Source: Polaromonas sp. (lineage in GTDB: Bacteria > Pseudomonadota > Gammaproteobacteria > Burkholderiales > Burkholderiaceae_C). Taken from it: DNA of 21,987 nt. Each line of letters begins with the position of its first letter. The stretch's first letter is position 1. The position numbers and the translations under genes are program-made. The DNA is taken from the NCBI GenBank assembly GCA_025362825.1, contig JANYFF010000086.1:1-21987 (forward strand), read 5' to 3'. Positions 15,344 to 21,987 of the stretch are shown here, one piece after another. The notes beneath the pieces are model-generated. The model saw only the letters and a program-made list of their open reading frames with translations. It searched no databases and was not told the origin of the DNA.

Positions 15344-15721
15344 TCAGGCCGAGGCGCGAATGAGGACGCCCTGGTGTTTGAGTTGCGCGACAGCCGCAGC
15401 CTTGTGCTCAGGCGTGATGCCCGCCGGCCAGACGAGTGCGTGCTCAGCCACGATGGCGTGGCGTGCGACGAGGAGGCCATCGGTTCTGTCCGCGGCCTCT
15501 GCATTGATGTCGCCCAACAGAACGCCGCAGGCGAGATCAGCCCCGTCGGTGGCCGCCGGATCGAGTTGCACCACCTTGCCCGTGGCGGTCCGGGTCGCGA
15601 CGACCGTGCCAAGAGAGAGCGTGTGCCCGGATGCGACCGTGACCTGGTCGCGCGAATACAGATGGGAGGCTTCGAACTTGAGCAGATCGCCCAGATTCAT
15701 GGTTTCAGTGACAACGGACAT
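15344..15721 (-). CDS. Head decoration protein, lambda gpD family
   Basis: A 125-residue protein with the gpD/HDPD pattern (PF02924): SRDQVTVASGHTLSLGTVVA, LDPAATDGADLACGVLLGD and AIVAEHALVWP. Trimers bind the threefold sites of the expanded capsid and stabilise it against packaged DNA. The ATG abuts the stop of the scaffold/protease gene (TAAATG), and its AGGAG ribosome site lies within the last codons of that gene. Slightly longer than lambda gpD (110). Confidence 0.92.
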   Translation of the reverse strand: MSVVTETMNLGDLLKFEASHLYSRDQVTVASGHTLSLGTVVATRTATGKVVQLDPAATDGADLACGVLLGDINAEAADRTDGLLVARHAIVAEHALVWPAGITPEHKAAAVAQLKHQGVLIRASA

Positions 15722-16105
15722 TTAAATCTCCTGGTGGTTGCGTTTGTTGACGGCAGCCATGAGCGGGTTGGCCAGGGCCTGCGTTGACCGACTCGCTGCA
15801 GCATCGGGGGCAATGAGGGATGCAATCTCCACGCTTGTCGCCCGGGCAGCCAGGAGCGTGCGGCGCACTTCTGCTTCACTCGTTCCCTGCGCAAGAAAGG
15901 CCGCCGTGCGCTCGGGGTGACCTGCGAGTTGGCACAACTCGGCCACGGCCAGCGCTTGTGCATGGGCCGTTGCATGGGCGGCGGCACCAGCCTCGGTGCG
16001 CGCGGCATCGAGTGCCAGCGCAAGGTCTGAGTCAGGGTCAGGCAGCTCCACTGATTGGGCGGCATCGGATGCCGCCAGAACGTCGTCTTGGTTTGGTGCA
16101 GACAT
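15722..16105 (-). CDS. Nested scaffold protein (Nu3-like), in-frame internal start
   Basis: An internal ATG at 16105, in the same frame as the protease gene, is preceded by AAAAGGAG about 9 nt upstream. This is one of the best ribosome sites in the window, though it lies inside a gene. The 127-residue product (MSAPNQDDVLAASDAAQSVE) is acidic at first, then Ala-rich and helical (ALALDAARTEAGAAAHATAH), as expected for a capsid scaffold. The arrangement copies lambda C/Nu3. The scaffold is expected to fill the prohead and be removed by the protease. The strong internal ribosome site is what supports a separate product. Confidence 0.85.
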   Translation of the reverse strand: MSAPNQDDVLAASDAAQSVELPDPDSDLALALDAARTEAGAAAHATAHAQALAVAELCQLAGHPERTAAFLAQGTSEAEVRRTLLAARATSVEIASLIAPDAAASRSTQALANPLMAAVNKRNHQEI

Positions 16106-17032
16106 GGAAAAAATCTCCTTTTGAGTGATGGAACGTGGTGCAGAACGTGGCAAAGAACGTGATTCAGATCGCGGGCTGCGGTGAGCCAAGAGGCGCGGAG
16201 AATCGCGCGCCGAGATGAAGGTGTTGAATTCAAGCAGCGCCGATTCCAGACTGCCCTGGGCGTCGGCAAGACCCGAGGCCACGGCCGCAGGGCCGAAGAA
16301 AAGTCCGGCTTCGGTGTCGCGGATGAGGGCCGGCGCGATGCCTCGCATCTGGGCGACGTGCGCGACAAACAGGTCGTAGAGCCGGGAAACTTCAGCCTGC
16401 AGACCCGCGTGGGCGTCACTGGTGAGCACCTCGTGCGGCGAGAAATCGTTCTTCCTCGCACCCGCCGTGATTGCGGTATATCGGTAACCGTCCTTGGCAT
16501 CGCGCACGGTCTGATCGACGTGCATGGCAATCACGCCAATCGAACCTACGCCTGCAGTGCCCGTCACAAACACCCGGGATGCGCTGCAAGCAATGGCGTA
16601 GGCGGCCGAGAAGGCCGAGTCATTGGCCACCGCCCACACCGGTTTAAGCGCGTTGGCCGCACGAATGCGCTGCCCCAGTTCAAACACGCCACCCGCCTCG
16701 CCACCCGGAGAATCGACATCGAGCAAGATGCCGGCGATGGCGGGGTCCGCCACCGCCGCATCGATCGTCGCGGCGATCTCCCCGTAAGAGCTCATCCCCG
16801 ATGCCGCCTCCACACCGAGGGCACGGCGCACCAGCGTGCCGTGCACGGGAATAACCGAAATACCCGGTGCGCAGGCGCTCTGGCTTCGGGGCACGGGGTA
16901 CGCAGGCAACCCCGCCGTAGGCTCGGGCCAGCCGATGCGCTCGCCCAGCACCGAGAGGATCACCTCGAGTTTGGAGCGTGCAATCAGGAGCGGCGTCCCG
17001 TACAGACGAGACGCAAGATGGGGTAACAACAT
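15722..17032 (-). CDS. Prohead protease (S49/SppA type) with C-terminal scaffold, lambda gpC-like
   Basis: A 436-residue protein (lambda gpC is 439). The S49 serine peptidase core shows GILLDVDSPGGEAGG (101-115), the catalytic Ser142 in DSAFSAAYAIACS, and GSIGVIAMHVDQ. Lys194 in AGARKND is the likely general base of the Ser/Lys dyad. Family knowledge: it matures the prohead, cleaving scaffold and portal. Residues about 275-305 form an Arg/Ser-rich linker before the scaffold domain (310-436). The start forms TGAATG with the portal stop and has GGAGAG upstream. A second in-frame start at 16105 makes the scaffold alone (see separate entry). Confidence 0.93.
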   Translation of the reverse strand: MLLPHLASRLYGTPLLIARSKLEVILSVLGERIGWPEPTAGLPAYPVPRSQSACAPGISVIPVHGTLVRRALGVEAASGMSSYGEIAATIDAAVADPAIAGILLDVDSPGGEAGGVFELGQRIRAANALKPVWAVANDSAFSAAYAIACSASRVFVTGTAGVGSIGVIAMHVDQTVRDAKDGYRYTAITAGARKNDFSPHEVLTSDAHAGLQAEVSRLYDLFVAHVAQMRGIAPALIRDTEAGLFFGPAAVASGLADAQGSLESALLEFNTFISARDSPRLLAHRSPRSESRSLPRSAPRSITQKEIFSMSAPNQDDVLAASDAAQSVELPDPDSDLALALDAARTEAGAAAHATAHAQALAVAELCQLAGHPERTAAFLAQGTSEAEVRRTLLAARATSVEIASLIAPDAAASRSTQALANPLMAAVNKRNHQEI

Positions 17033-18595
17033 TCAACTCTCCGAAGGGTTTGTGTCTAACTGCTCTGGCGGTTCTGGCAGCGCTGCAGACCTTGCCGGTG
17101 CTGCGGTCGCTGGCACCTGGTCATGGCGCGGGTCGCTCTCAAAGACCAGGCCCAGCGCATCGGCGCGCGCGTTGTCAGCAGCAATCTCCCGGTCCACATC
17201 CTCAGCGTCATAGCCAAAGGATGAGATCGCTTCCGAGCGCGACAGCAGCCCGGCGCGGATGGCGGTCACCATCGCTTTGAATTCTTTCTGTGGATCGACC
17301 CACTGCCAGCCCTGGGGAATCCACTTGGCTGCCAGGTAGGGTCGGCGCGCTCGGGCACCCCCGCGCATGAAGCCGGGTAGCACCAATGCGCCTTCGAGTA
17401 CCGCTTGTTCCATCCAGGCACGCCAGATCGGCCTGCAAAGTTGATGGACGATGACGCCGTGCTGCAACGACTCGACCCGGCGACGAAATTCCAGCAGCCC
17501 GGCCCGGATCGATGAGTAGTTGACCTGGGTGAGATCGCCCGTGAGCTGCTCGTAGGTCACACCCATGGCGGCGGCCACGGCGCGAAACTGCATACGCAGA
17601 AACTCCGCGTAACTCGCGCCGACGTCGGCCGGCTGGGAGAATTTGACGTCCTCCCCGGGCTCAAGAATCTGCATGGTGCCGGGCTCCATGCCGGCCAACG
17701 CCACGCCGCTGGCATCTGCCGCCCCTTCGCCCATCAGGTTGTCTTCGGGGGCCAATCGGGTGATGAAGCCCGCGAACATGGCGGCGGTTTTTTTGCGCAC
17801 CAGCTCCGCATCATCGTACTGGTCGAGTTCGTTCAGTTTCACCAGCGCGCGTGCCAGCCACGGCTCGCCCCGGATCTGCCCCGGGCGCAAGGGCCGGTAG
17901 AGGTGGATGATCTCAGCCGCATCAATGCGCATCGTTTCCATGCTGTTTCCCGAGGATCCCGAGGATCCTGAGGACAAGGGAGCAAGGGCTCCGTCCTCAG
18001 GATGGCTGCGGTACAGGTGGTAGGCAACCCGCCTGCCCAGCCGGTCGAATTCGATGCCGGCGCGAATGAGGTTGCCGTTCTCAGCGGTGGTGTTCATCGT
18101 CACGGGCAGATGCTCGGGCTCCAGCACCTGCAACTGCATCGCCACCGGCAGATCGTCTTCGGGTCGGCGGTAGCGGATGCGCACGAGTGCTTCGCCGCCT
18201 TCGAGCATGGCGCGACAGGCCAGCGCTTGCAGGCCGTAGTAATCGGTCAGGCCTGCGGCATCGGCCTCCTCGCACCAGTCGCGCCACAGCGACTGAATCA
18301 TTTCACGCTGGTGCGCGTCAATCACCATCGACTGCGGCTTGATGCCGGTACCGATGGCGTTGGCCACATAGGATTCCAGCGCCGCATTGGCCCAGGCGTT
18401 GCGCCGCACCAGGTCGCGACTTTTGGCACGCAATTCATTCTGGGTGGTGAGCAGCGCAGCAATGGCACCGGGATTGCCGACCGACCACGCGATGGCGCGT
18501 CGCCCTGCACCGATACCGTCGTAGGTGGGAGTACGACCCGCACTGCCAGCCGAATGGCCCAAAAGTCGGCGTTGAATTGTTTTAAGCCAACCCAT
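17033..18595 (-). CDS. Portal protein, lambda gpB family
   Basis: A 520-residue protein (lambda gpB is 533). Typical Phage_portal_2 stretches are seen: ARDLVRRNAWANAALESYV reads here as SRDLVRRNAWANAALESYVA, then IGTGIKPQS, the conserved IIHLYRPLRPGQIRGEPWLA, and AVAAAMGVTYEQLTGDLTQV with NYSSIRAGLLEF. Twelve subunits form the DNA channel at one capsid vertex and dock the terminase. The ATG overlaps the gpW stop by one base (TAATG). An unusual SSGSSGSSGNS linker lies near residues 210-222 and is encoded by short direct repeats. The C-terminus is Pro/Ala-rich (VPATAAPARSAALPEPPEQL). Confidence 0.95.
   Translation of the reverse strand: MGWLKTIQRRLLGHSAGSAGRTPTYDGIGAGRRAIAWSVGNPGAIAALLTTQNELRAKSRDLVRRNAWANAALESYVANAIGTGIKPQSMVIDAHQREMIQSLWRDWCEEADAAGLTDYYGLQALACRAMLEGGEALVRIRYRRPEDDLPVAMQLQVLEPEHLPVTMNTTAENGNLIRAGIEFDRLGRRVAYHLYRSHPEDGALAPLSSGSSGSSGNSMETMRIDAAEIIHLYRPLRPGQIRGEPWLARALVKLNELDQYDDAELVRKKTAAMFAGFITRLAPEDNLMGEGAADASGVALAGMEPGTMQILEPGEDVKFSQPADVGASYAEFLRMQFRAVAAAMGVTYEQLTGDLTQVNYSSIRAGLLEFRRRVESLQHGVIVHQLCRPIWRAWMEQAVLEGALVLPGFMRGGARARRPYLAAKWIPQGWQWVDPQKEFKAMVTAIRAGLLSRSEAISSFGYDAEDVDREIAADNARADALGLVFESDPRHDQVPATAAPARSAALPEPPEQLDTNPSES
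17965..18003. repeat. Imperfect direct repeats and an 11-bp inverted repeat inside the portal gene
   Basis: ATCCTGAGGAC (17965-17975) and GTCCTCAGGAT (17993-18003) are exact reverse complements, 17 nt apart. Inside the loop GGAGC and GCTCC can pair as well. Just to the left CGAGGATC is repeated in tandem (17951-17967). The segment encodes the SSGSSGSSG linker and flanking residues. It looks like a small expandable insertion between conserved portal segments. Confidence 0.75.
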
Positions 18596-18804
18596 TACAG
18601 CCCCTTTGCCGTGAGCATGCGAATCTGGCGTGACTTGGAAATACCCAATTGCCGTGCCAGAGCCGATTCGACTTCGGCCAATGCGGCCTTGAGGTCAGAC
18701 ACCGAGCGGTACTCGATGCTTTTGCCGTCATAGCTGACGCGGTGCTCGCCAGTGGCCAGCGCTTCGCGCAAGGCCTGGGCGTGTTCTTCGGTGTAGGTGG
18801 TCAT
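18595..18804 (-). CDS. Head-tail joining protein gpW
   Basis: A 69-residue protein (lambda gpW is 68). The ATG at 18804 is preferred over a TTG one codon upstream because it overlaps the terminase stop (TGATG). Typical gpW features: an N-terminal helix (YTEEHAQALREALATGEHRV), the short hairpin VSYDGKSIEYRSVSDLKAAL, and a C-terminal helix ending in a basic segment (GISKSRQIRML). gpW plugs the portal after packaging so that FII and the tail can bind. Confidence 0.92.
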   Translation of the reverse strand: MTTYTEEHAQALREALATGEHRVSYDGKSIEYRSVSDLKAALAEVESALARQLGISKSRQIRMLTAKGL

Positions 18805-20822
18805 CAAGTCATCCAGCGACTGCGCACAATTCGGCGCAAAGGTTTAAGGGCTCCAGAATCAACAAGGCCACCGCTGAGGGTGGCCTTGTCATTCATCACG
18901 GTTTGTTGCGGAATCGGCGGCGGATCGTTGATGGCGCGCGCCATCCCTCCCATCCCCCCTATCCCCATTTGTCGCTCCAGCTCGCACCAGTGGCGCTCCT
19001 CATAACGGTCTAGTCCTGCCGCAGCGGCGGCGGCGCGGGCGTAGACATAACAGTCCAGCGCTTCGTTTCGTTCGCGCATTTTTTGCCACTCGCGCACCGC
19101 AAAGCCATTGCGATCGCGCCGGGTCACCAACTGCTCGGCACACAGTTGCTGAACGTATTCCCCGTCCACCTTGGGCAAGTGCACGAATCCTGTGGGGTAC
19201 TGAAAGCTGGTTCCGTCCTCCTGAACGTCAGCGGCTTTGCGCAAGTTGTTGTAAAACTCCAGCTTGGCAATGCCCACCGTGACCGAGAACACTTTGATGC
19301 CACGGCGCAGCTTTTTGCCACCCTGTGAGATATCGACCGCAGTGGGTGTACCAATTAAGGCCGCGCCACGCGCCACGCCTTTGACAGCCATGACCCGGGG
19401 GTCTCGGCAAGAACGCACAAAGGCATAAGCCTCCTGGGTGGCAAAACCGGTGTCCAGGGCAAATCGAACCAGCGGCAATGAGGCACCTGACTCGTGCGTC
19501 CAGGTCTCGGCCAGCATGTCTGCCAACTGCCTCCAAACCGTGTCGCGGGCGGTGTCCCCCATCAGGACGCGGTGCTCCACCAGCCAGCACGCCTTGCCCC
19601 GCCCGAACGCCCAGACAGACGCTTCGATCCGGTCCTTCTGGACGTCGGCGCCACCCACCAGCAACAGGCCGCCCAGGGGCACCGTTCCCATTCGGTAGTC
19701 TTCCCGCCGCTCAATGAGCCTCTGCCAGTCGGGTGCTTCGCCTTCTTCGACCCAGGTTTCGCCCAATTCGGTGTTCTTGAACGTCTTGATCGCTGCGGCC
19801 GACCCCGACTCTTTACTCACCGCGCTGTCCCAGGCGGCGGCAATCTGCGCCCAACTGCGCCAGCCCACCGGGCTGTAGAGCGATGAGAGGTGAAAGCCTG
19901 CGGTCCTGCCGTGAGGACTTTGCGCCATCGCGCGCCACTCGCCGTGCTCAAGCATCCAGGTTTTATGGTGCTCGGCAATCGGCTCTTCACAGGATTCACA
20001 GGCGTAGGCGGCCGACTCGGGCTGACTCCCCGTTTCACCGCGTTGCCAGCGCAGCTGCTCAAAACGCAGCCACTGGCGGTGATCGCAATGTGGACACGGC
20101 ACAAAGTAGCGCCGCTGATCAGATGCCTCATATTCGCGTTCGATGGCCGACACACCCGAGATGGTCGGGGTCGACACGATAAATATCTTGCGCCGGGCGA
20201 AGGTGCGCGTGCGTGCTTCGGCTAGCGAAATTGCATCACCTTCGCCTTCCACGTCCAGTGGGTAACCGTCGACCTCGTCCAGGAACAAATAGCGCACCGG
20301 CATCGAGCGTAGGCCCACCGCGCTGTTGGCACCGGTCATCACCAGCACGCCACCCCTGAACTCTTTGGCCAGGATGGTGTTGCCGGAATCGCGTGACCGG
20401 GCTGGTGATATCAATTCGCGCAGGGCGGCTGACTCCTCAATCAAGGGGTCAATGCGCTGCTTGGAGTTTCGCTTTGCCATGTCCACCGTCGGCCAGACCG
20501 CCATCATGGGCCCGGGCGCATGGTGAATCACGTAGCCAATCCAGTTGCTGCCCATCTCAGTCGCGCCCAACTGCGCCGCCTTCATGAACACCGCCCGCTC
20601 CACCGGCGAATTGGGCGAGAGGCAATCCATGATCTCTTTCAAGTACGGCGTGCGGCTGGTGCGCCAACGACCCGGCTCGGCAGAGGCCTTGCTGGAGAGC
20701 ATGCGGTGCTGATCGGACCATTCGGACACCGACAGCAGCGGGTCAGGTGTAAGGCCATCGCGCCAGGCCCGTTCAATTTCGCTTGCGCCGTCGTAGTGAT
20801 CGGTTTCGGTTTCTTTGTTCAT
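18804..20822 (-). CDS. Terminase large subunit, lambda gpA family
   Basis: A 672-residue protein (lambda gpA is 641). The start ATG at 20822 forms ATGA with the small terminase stop; an in-frame extension further upstream lies inside that gene and is rejected. N-terminal ATPase: a Walker-A-like loop MKAAQLGATEMGSNWIG (about 80-96) and Walker B YLFLDEVDGYP (178-188). Two zinc-knuckle pairs, CPHC (243-246) and CESC (275-278), are typical of gpA. The nuclease part has LLVGGADVQKDRIEASVWAF and VRFALDTGFATQEAYAFVR. The enzyme cuts concatemers at cos and pumps DNA into the prohead. Membership of the gpA group implies cohesive ends. A perfect hairpin lies in its last codons (separate entry). Confidence 0.95.
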   Translation of the reverse strand: MNKETETDHYDGASEIERAWRDGLTPDPLLSVSEWSDQHRMLSSKASAEPGRWRTSRTPYLKEIMDCLSPNSPVERAVFMKAAQLGATEMGSNWIGYVIHHAPGPMMAVWPTVDMAKRNSKQRIDPLIEESAALRELISPARSRDSGNTILAKEFRGGVLVMTGANSAVGLRSMPVRYLFLDEVDGYPLDVEGEGDAISLAEARTRTFARRKIFIVSTPTISGVSAIEREYEASDQRRYFVPCPHCDHRQWLRFEQLRWQRGETGSQPESAAYACESCEEPIAEHHKTWMLEHGEWRAMAQSPHGRTAGFHLSSLYSPVGWRSWAQIAAAWDSAVSKESGSAAAIKTFKNTELGETWVEEGEAPDWQRLIERREDYRMGTVPLGGLLLVGGADVQKDRIEASVWAFGRGKACWLVEHRVLMGDTARDTVWRQLADMLAETWTHESGASLPLVRFALDTGFATQEAYAFVRSCRDPRVMAVKGVARGAALIGTPTAVDISQGGKKLRRGIKVFSVTVGIAKLEFYNNLRKAADVQEDGTSFQYPTGFVHLPKVDGEYVQQLCAEQLVTRRDRNGFAVREWQKMRERNEALDCYVYARAAAAAAGLDRYEERHWCELERQMGIGGMGGMARAINDPPPIPQQTVMNDKATLSGGLVDSGALKPLRRIVRSRWMT
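18862..18889. repeat. Perfect 11-bp hairpin near the 3' end of the large terminase gene
   Basis: ACAAGGCCACC (18862-18872) and GGTGGCCTTGT (18879-18889) are exact reverse complements around a 6-nt loop. It is GC-rich and would be stable in RNA on either strand. No T-run follows in either direction, so it is not a standard intrinsic terminator. It sits about 60 nt before the gpW start in the transcript, where it could affect RNA stability or translation. Confidence 0.8.
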
Positions 20823-21385
20823 CAGTCCACACCGGCCTGTAAATTGCCCAATTCCTGCAAGTGCTCGCGCACCGCGTTCTCCAGCGCCACATGCATGGTG
20901 TGCGCATCGATTTCTAATTTGGCTGCCATCTGGGCTGAGACCCTTGCGGGCCAGTTCAGCCACGCATCACGTTCACTGCGCGCCAGCTTGAATACATGGG
21001 CAATGGCCTGCGGCCGATCAATGAGTTCGCCCTTGAGCCTGGCCAGTCGCACCTTGTTGGTCTGCGCCTTGACCACCTCGTTGACGGTTCGGGCTTGCAG
21101 CAGCGAGGTGCCACCGCCGCCGCTAGAACTGGTGTTGCTTGTAGCGCCAGCACCACCTCTTTCACCGCCACCATCGCCATCGACCTCCGGCACCTTGACT
21201 TTGACGGTGGGTCGTTGCGTTCCAGTCTTGGGCGTACTGGTGTTGCGCGCCCATTGGGCATCTGCCTGATCGGGATCAATCGTGCCGTCGGGCAGCGCCT
21301 CAATACGCCCGCTGCGGATGGCCTTGTGTACGGCGGTGTCGGTGACCCCGCGATGACGGGCGTAGGCGCGAATCGAAAGTCCCAT
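20822..21385 (-). CDS. Terminase small subunit, lambda Nu1-like
   Basis: A 187-residue protein (lambda gpNu1 is 181). The N-terminus MGLSIRAYARHRGVTDTAVH followed by KAIRSGRI is a Nu1-type winged helix-turn-helix DNA-binding start. A low-complexity Gly/Ser/Asp linker follows (about 70-93). The C-terminal half is helical and charged (EVVKAQTNKVRLARLKGELI, then ERDAWLNWPARVSAQMAAKL), as in proteins that bind the large subunit. It recognises cosB-type sites near the packaging start. No clear ribosome site is visible before the ATG. This is the first gene of the late operon as seen here. Confidence 0.82.
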   Translation of the reverse strand: MGLSIRAYARHRGVTDTAVHKAIRSGRIEALPDGTIDPDQADAQWARNTSTPKTGTQRPTVKVKVPEVDGDGGGERGGAGATSNTSSSGGGGTSLLQARTVNEVVKAQTNKVRLARLKGELIDRPQAIAHVFKLARSERDAWLNWPARVSAQMAAKLEIDAHTMHVALENAVREHLQELGNLQAGVD

Positions 21386-21446
21386 GGGTAATGCGTGTGT
21401 TCTTCATTGCAAGGTCTGTTTGGCCCCAGATGGGCTAAATCCAAAG

Positions 21447-21460
21447 ATGCAAATTTGCAT
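21447..21460. promoter_or_regulatory. 14-bp palindrome, candidate operator or terminase-binding site (left copy)
   Basis: ATGCAAATTTGCAT is a perfect palindrome. Its central 10 bp, GCAAATTTGC, are identical to the second palindrome 34 bp away (centre to centre). It lies in the divergent region between the small terminase and the rightward genes. Possible roles are a dimeric repressor operator or a small-terminase/cos-type site. The sequence alone does not decide. Confidence 0.6.
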
Positions 21461-21480
21461 GTCTGGTGTCGGTCAACCTT

Positions 21481-21494
21481 CGGCAAATTTGCCG
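21481..21494. promoter_or_regulatory. 14-bp palindrome, candidate operator (right copy)
   Basis: CGGCAAATTTGCCG is a perfect palindrome sharing the core GCAAATTTGC with the copy at 21447-21460. It ends 17 bp before a candidate -35 box (21512-21517), so a protein bound here could influence a rightward promoter. Confidence 0.6.
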
Positions 21495-21511
21495 GAAGTT
21501 GGGGTGTGGGT

Positions 21512-21539
21512 TTGACGCAAAAAATGATTCAAAAATGAT
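21512..21539 (+). promoter_or_regulatory. Candidate sigma70 promoter for the rightward gene pair
   Basis: TTGACG (21512-21517), a 16-bp A-rich spacer and AATGAT (21534-21539, four of six matches to TATAAT). The direct repeat AAAAATGATT occurs at 21520-21529 and 21531-21540 and overlaps the spacer and -10 box. The first rightward gene starts about 75 bp further on. The -10 match is modest. Confidence 0.35.
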
Positions 21540-21549
21540 TGGAATTGAC

Positions 21550-21575
21550 TTGGCTTCACAAGCAAACAGCGCGTT
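21550..21575 (+). repeat. Leader element, copy 1 (TTGGCTT-N5-GCAAACAGCGCGTT)
   Basis: The 26-nt element has 21 fixed positions identical to copy 2 at 21854-21879. It lies 38 nt upstream of the ATG at 21614, nearly the same distance as copy 2 from its gene. The following bases are only loosely similar (both contain CATCG and AACAA). It could be a promoter part, a regulator site or a shared 5' leader. Confidence 0.7.
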
Positions 21576-21613
21576 ACTACAGACATCGCAACAAACCAAC
21601 CGGAAGAATTGAA

Positions 21614-21823
21614 ATGAAAAACACCATTGACCAAATTTTTGCCTTGATAGCAGAGAAGCACCTCAACATCGACACCCTTGAGACACGCAGCTCAGATAGC
21701 TTGGACTTTCATGACGTCTCAGTCTGGGGTGTGCGCAGCGCCCTCGAAGCCGCCTTTAAAGCTGGAGTCGAGTTGGGTGCATCCATGCCAAAACCGACGG
21801 AGTCAGAGATTGGCAACACCTAA
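21614..21823 (+). CDS. Small DUF6900-like protein
   Basis: A 69-residue protein (MKNTIDQIFALIAEKHLNID). The core TLETRSSDSLDFHDVSVWGV followed by RSALEAAFKAG resembles DUF6900, a small family of unknown function I recall from plasmids and prophages. A longer frame begins further upstream, but the ATG at 21614 fits the family start and has GGAAG about 9 nt upstream. The gene is transcribed away from the late operon. It is probably a regulatory or accessory early gene; no catalytic motif is visible. Confidence 0.65.
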   Translation: MKNTIDQIFALIAEKHLNIDTLETRSSDSLDFHDVSVWGVRSALEAAFKAGVELGASMPKPTESEIGNT

Positions 21824-21832
21824 ACAAATCAC

Positions 21833-21863
21833 GACAAGCCATGCAAAAAAAGCTTGGCTTGTC
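21833..21863 (+). terminator. Hairpin between the two rightward genes (possible weak terminator)
   Basis: GACAAGCCA (21833-21841) pairs exactly with TGGCTTGTC (21855-21863) around a 13-nt A-rich loop, 10 bp after the stop of the DUF6900-like gene. No T-run follows, so termination would be weak at best. The right arm overlaps copy 2 of the leader element (TTGGCTT), so the hairpin may instead control that element. Confidence 0.4.
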
Positions 21864-21879
21864 TTGCAAACAGCGCGTT
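21854..21879 (+). repeat. Leader element, copy 2 (TTGGCTT-N5-GCAAACAGCGCGTT)
   Basis: Second copy of the 26-nt element, 39 nt upstream of the ATG at 21919. Fixed positions are identical to copy 1 at 21550-21575, while the five middle bases differ (GTCTT against CACAA). Its first bases form the right arm of the hairpin at 21833-21863. Confidence 0.7.
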
Positions 21880-21918
21880 CATCACATCGTCTTAACAACC
21901 ACACAGAAGGAGCCTCAA

Positions 21919-21987
21919 ATGAGCACCATCACATTGACCGCCACCCAGCACGCCATGCTGGCCCATGCCATCCATCACGCAGAGGGT
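21919..21987 (+). CDS. 5' end of a small gene, possibly DUF3489-like (cut by window edge)
   Basis: The ATG has AGAAGGAG 6 nt upstream, a strong ribosome site. Only 23 codons are inside the window: MSTITLTATQHAMLAHAIHH then AEG. The opening T-x-x-Q-x-x-x-L-x-x-A-x-x-x-x-x-G is like that of DUF3489 proteins, small DNA-binding-like proteins common in Proteobacteria. With so few residues this is tentative. It shares the upstream leader element with the previous gene and so is probably regulated with it. Confidence 0.5.
   Translation, partial: MSTITLTATQHAMLAHAIHHAEG

Noticed and set aside
13530..15725. Very long plus-strand open frame (731 codons) opposite the capsid, connector and Z-position genes
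   Set aside because: It is antisense to well-recognised structural genes, has no family resemblance, and is rich in Arg, His and Gln as expected for the shadow frame of GC-rich DNA.
20823..20963. 47-residue N-terminal extension of the large terminase
   Set aside because: It lies inside the small terminase gene, and the ATG at 20822 forms the typical ATGA junction and fits the family start.
21386..21613. Exact cos cleavage site
   Set aside because: A cos-type site is expected near the small terminase gene, but I could not identify the nicking site or cohesive ends by eye, so none is annotated.

Overview
The window is the late (head and tail) region of a lambda-like siphophage, most likely a prophage. 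No integrase, repressor or host gene is visible, so integration itself is not shown. GC content is high and codon use is GC-rich. Together with two small accessory families at the right end (DUF6900-like and DUF3489-like), this suggests a betaproteobacterial (Burkholderiales-type) host; that assignment is an inference from memory of the families. Nearly everything lies on the minus strand and reads right to left as one compact late operon, from the small terminase (starting at 21385) to a tail gene running off the left edge. Many junctions are ATGA or TGATG overlaps, as expected for translational coupling.

Right to left the order is that of phage lambda: small terminase (Nu1-like), large terminase (gpA), gpW, portal (gpB), S49 prohead protease (gpC) with a nested scaffold (Nu3-like), decoration protein (gpD), major capsid protein (gpE), head-tail connector (FII-like), a Z-position protein, tail terminator (U-position), tail tube (V-position), tail chaperones G and G-T, tape measure (H), and a tail-tip protein. 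The G/G-T pair carries a textbook -1 frameshift signal: A AAA AAC, a 7-nt spacer and a GC-rich hairpin.

After the tail-tip gene the order departs from lambda. A 1006-residue fibre made of about 70 Ala/Ser/Thr heptads with three beta-type modules is followed by a second, smaller fibre-like protein. Its last 24 residues hold 11 cysteines. Next come an Ig-like protein, three putative Fe(II)/2-oxoglutarate oxygenases and a radical SAM/SPASM enzyme with a complete cysteine signature. All are coupled and end in a DUF1833 tail gene. The simplest reading is a virion-protein maturation cassette: RiPP-style enzymes carried by a phage to modify a Cys/Asn-rich fibre tip. This is the most interesting part of the window.

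At the right end, the 228-bp divergent region between the small terminase and a rightward gene pair holds two 14-bp palindromes sharing the core GCAAATTTGC and a candidate promoter. A 26-nt element there is repeated at the same distance upstream of both rightward genes. The cos site is expected in or near this region but was not located.
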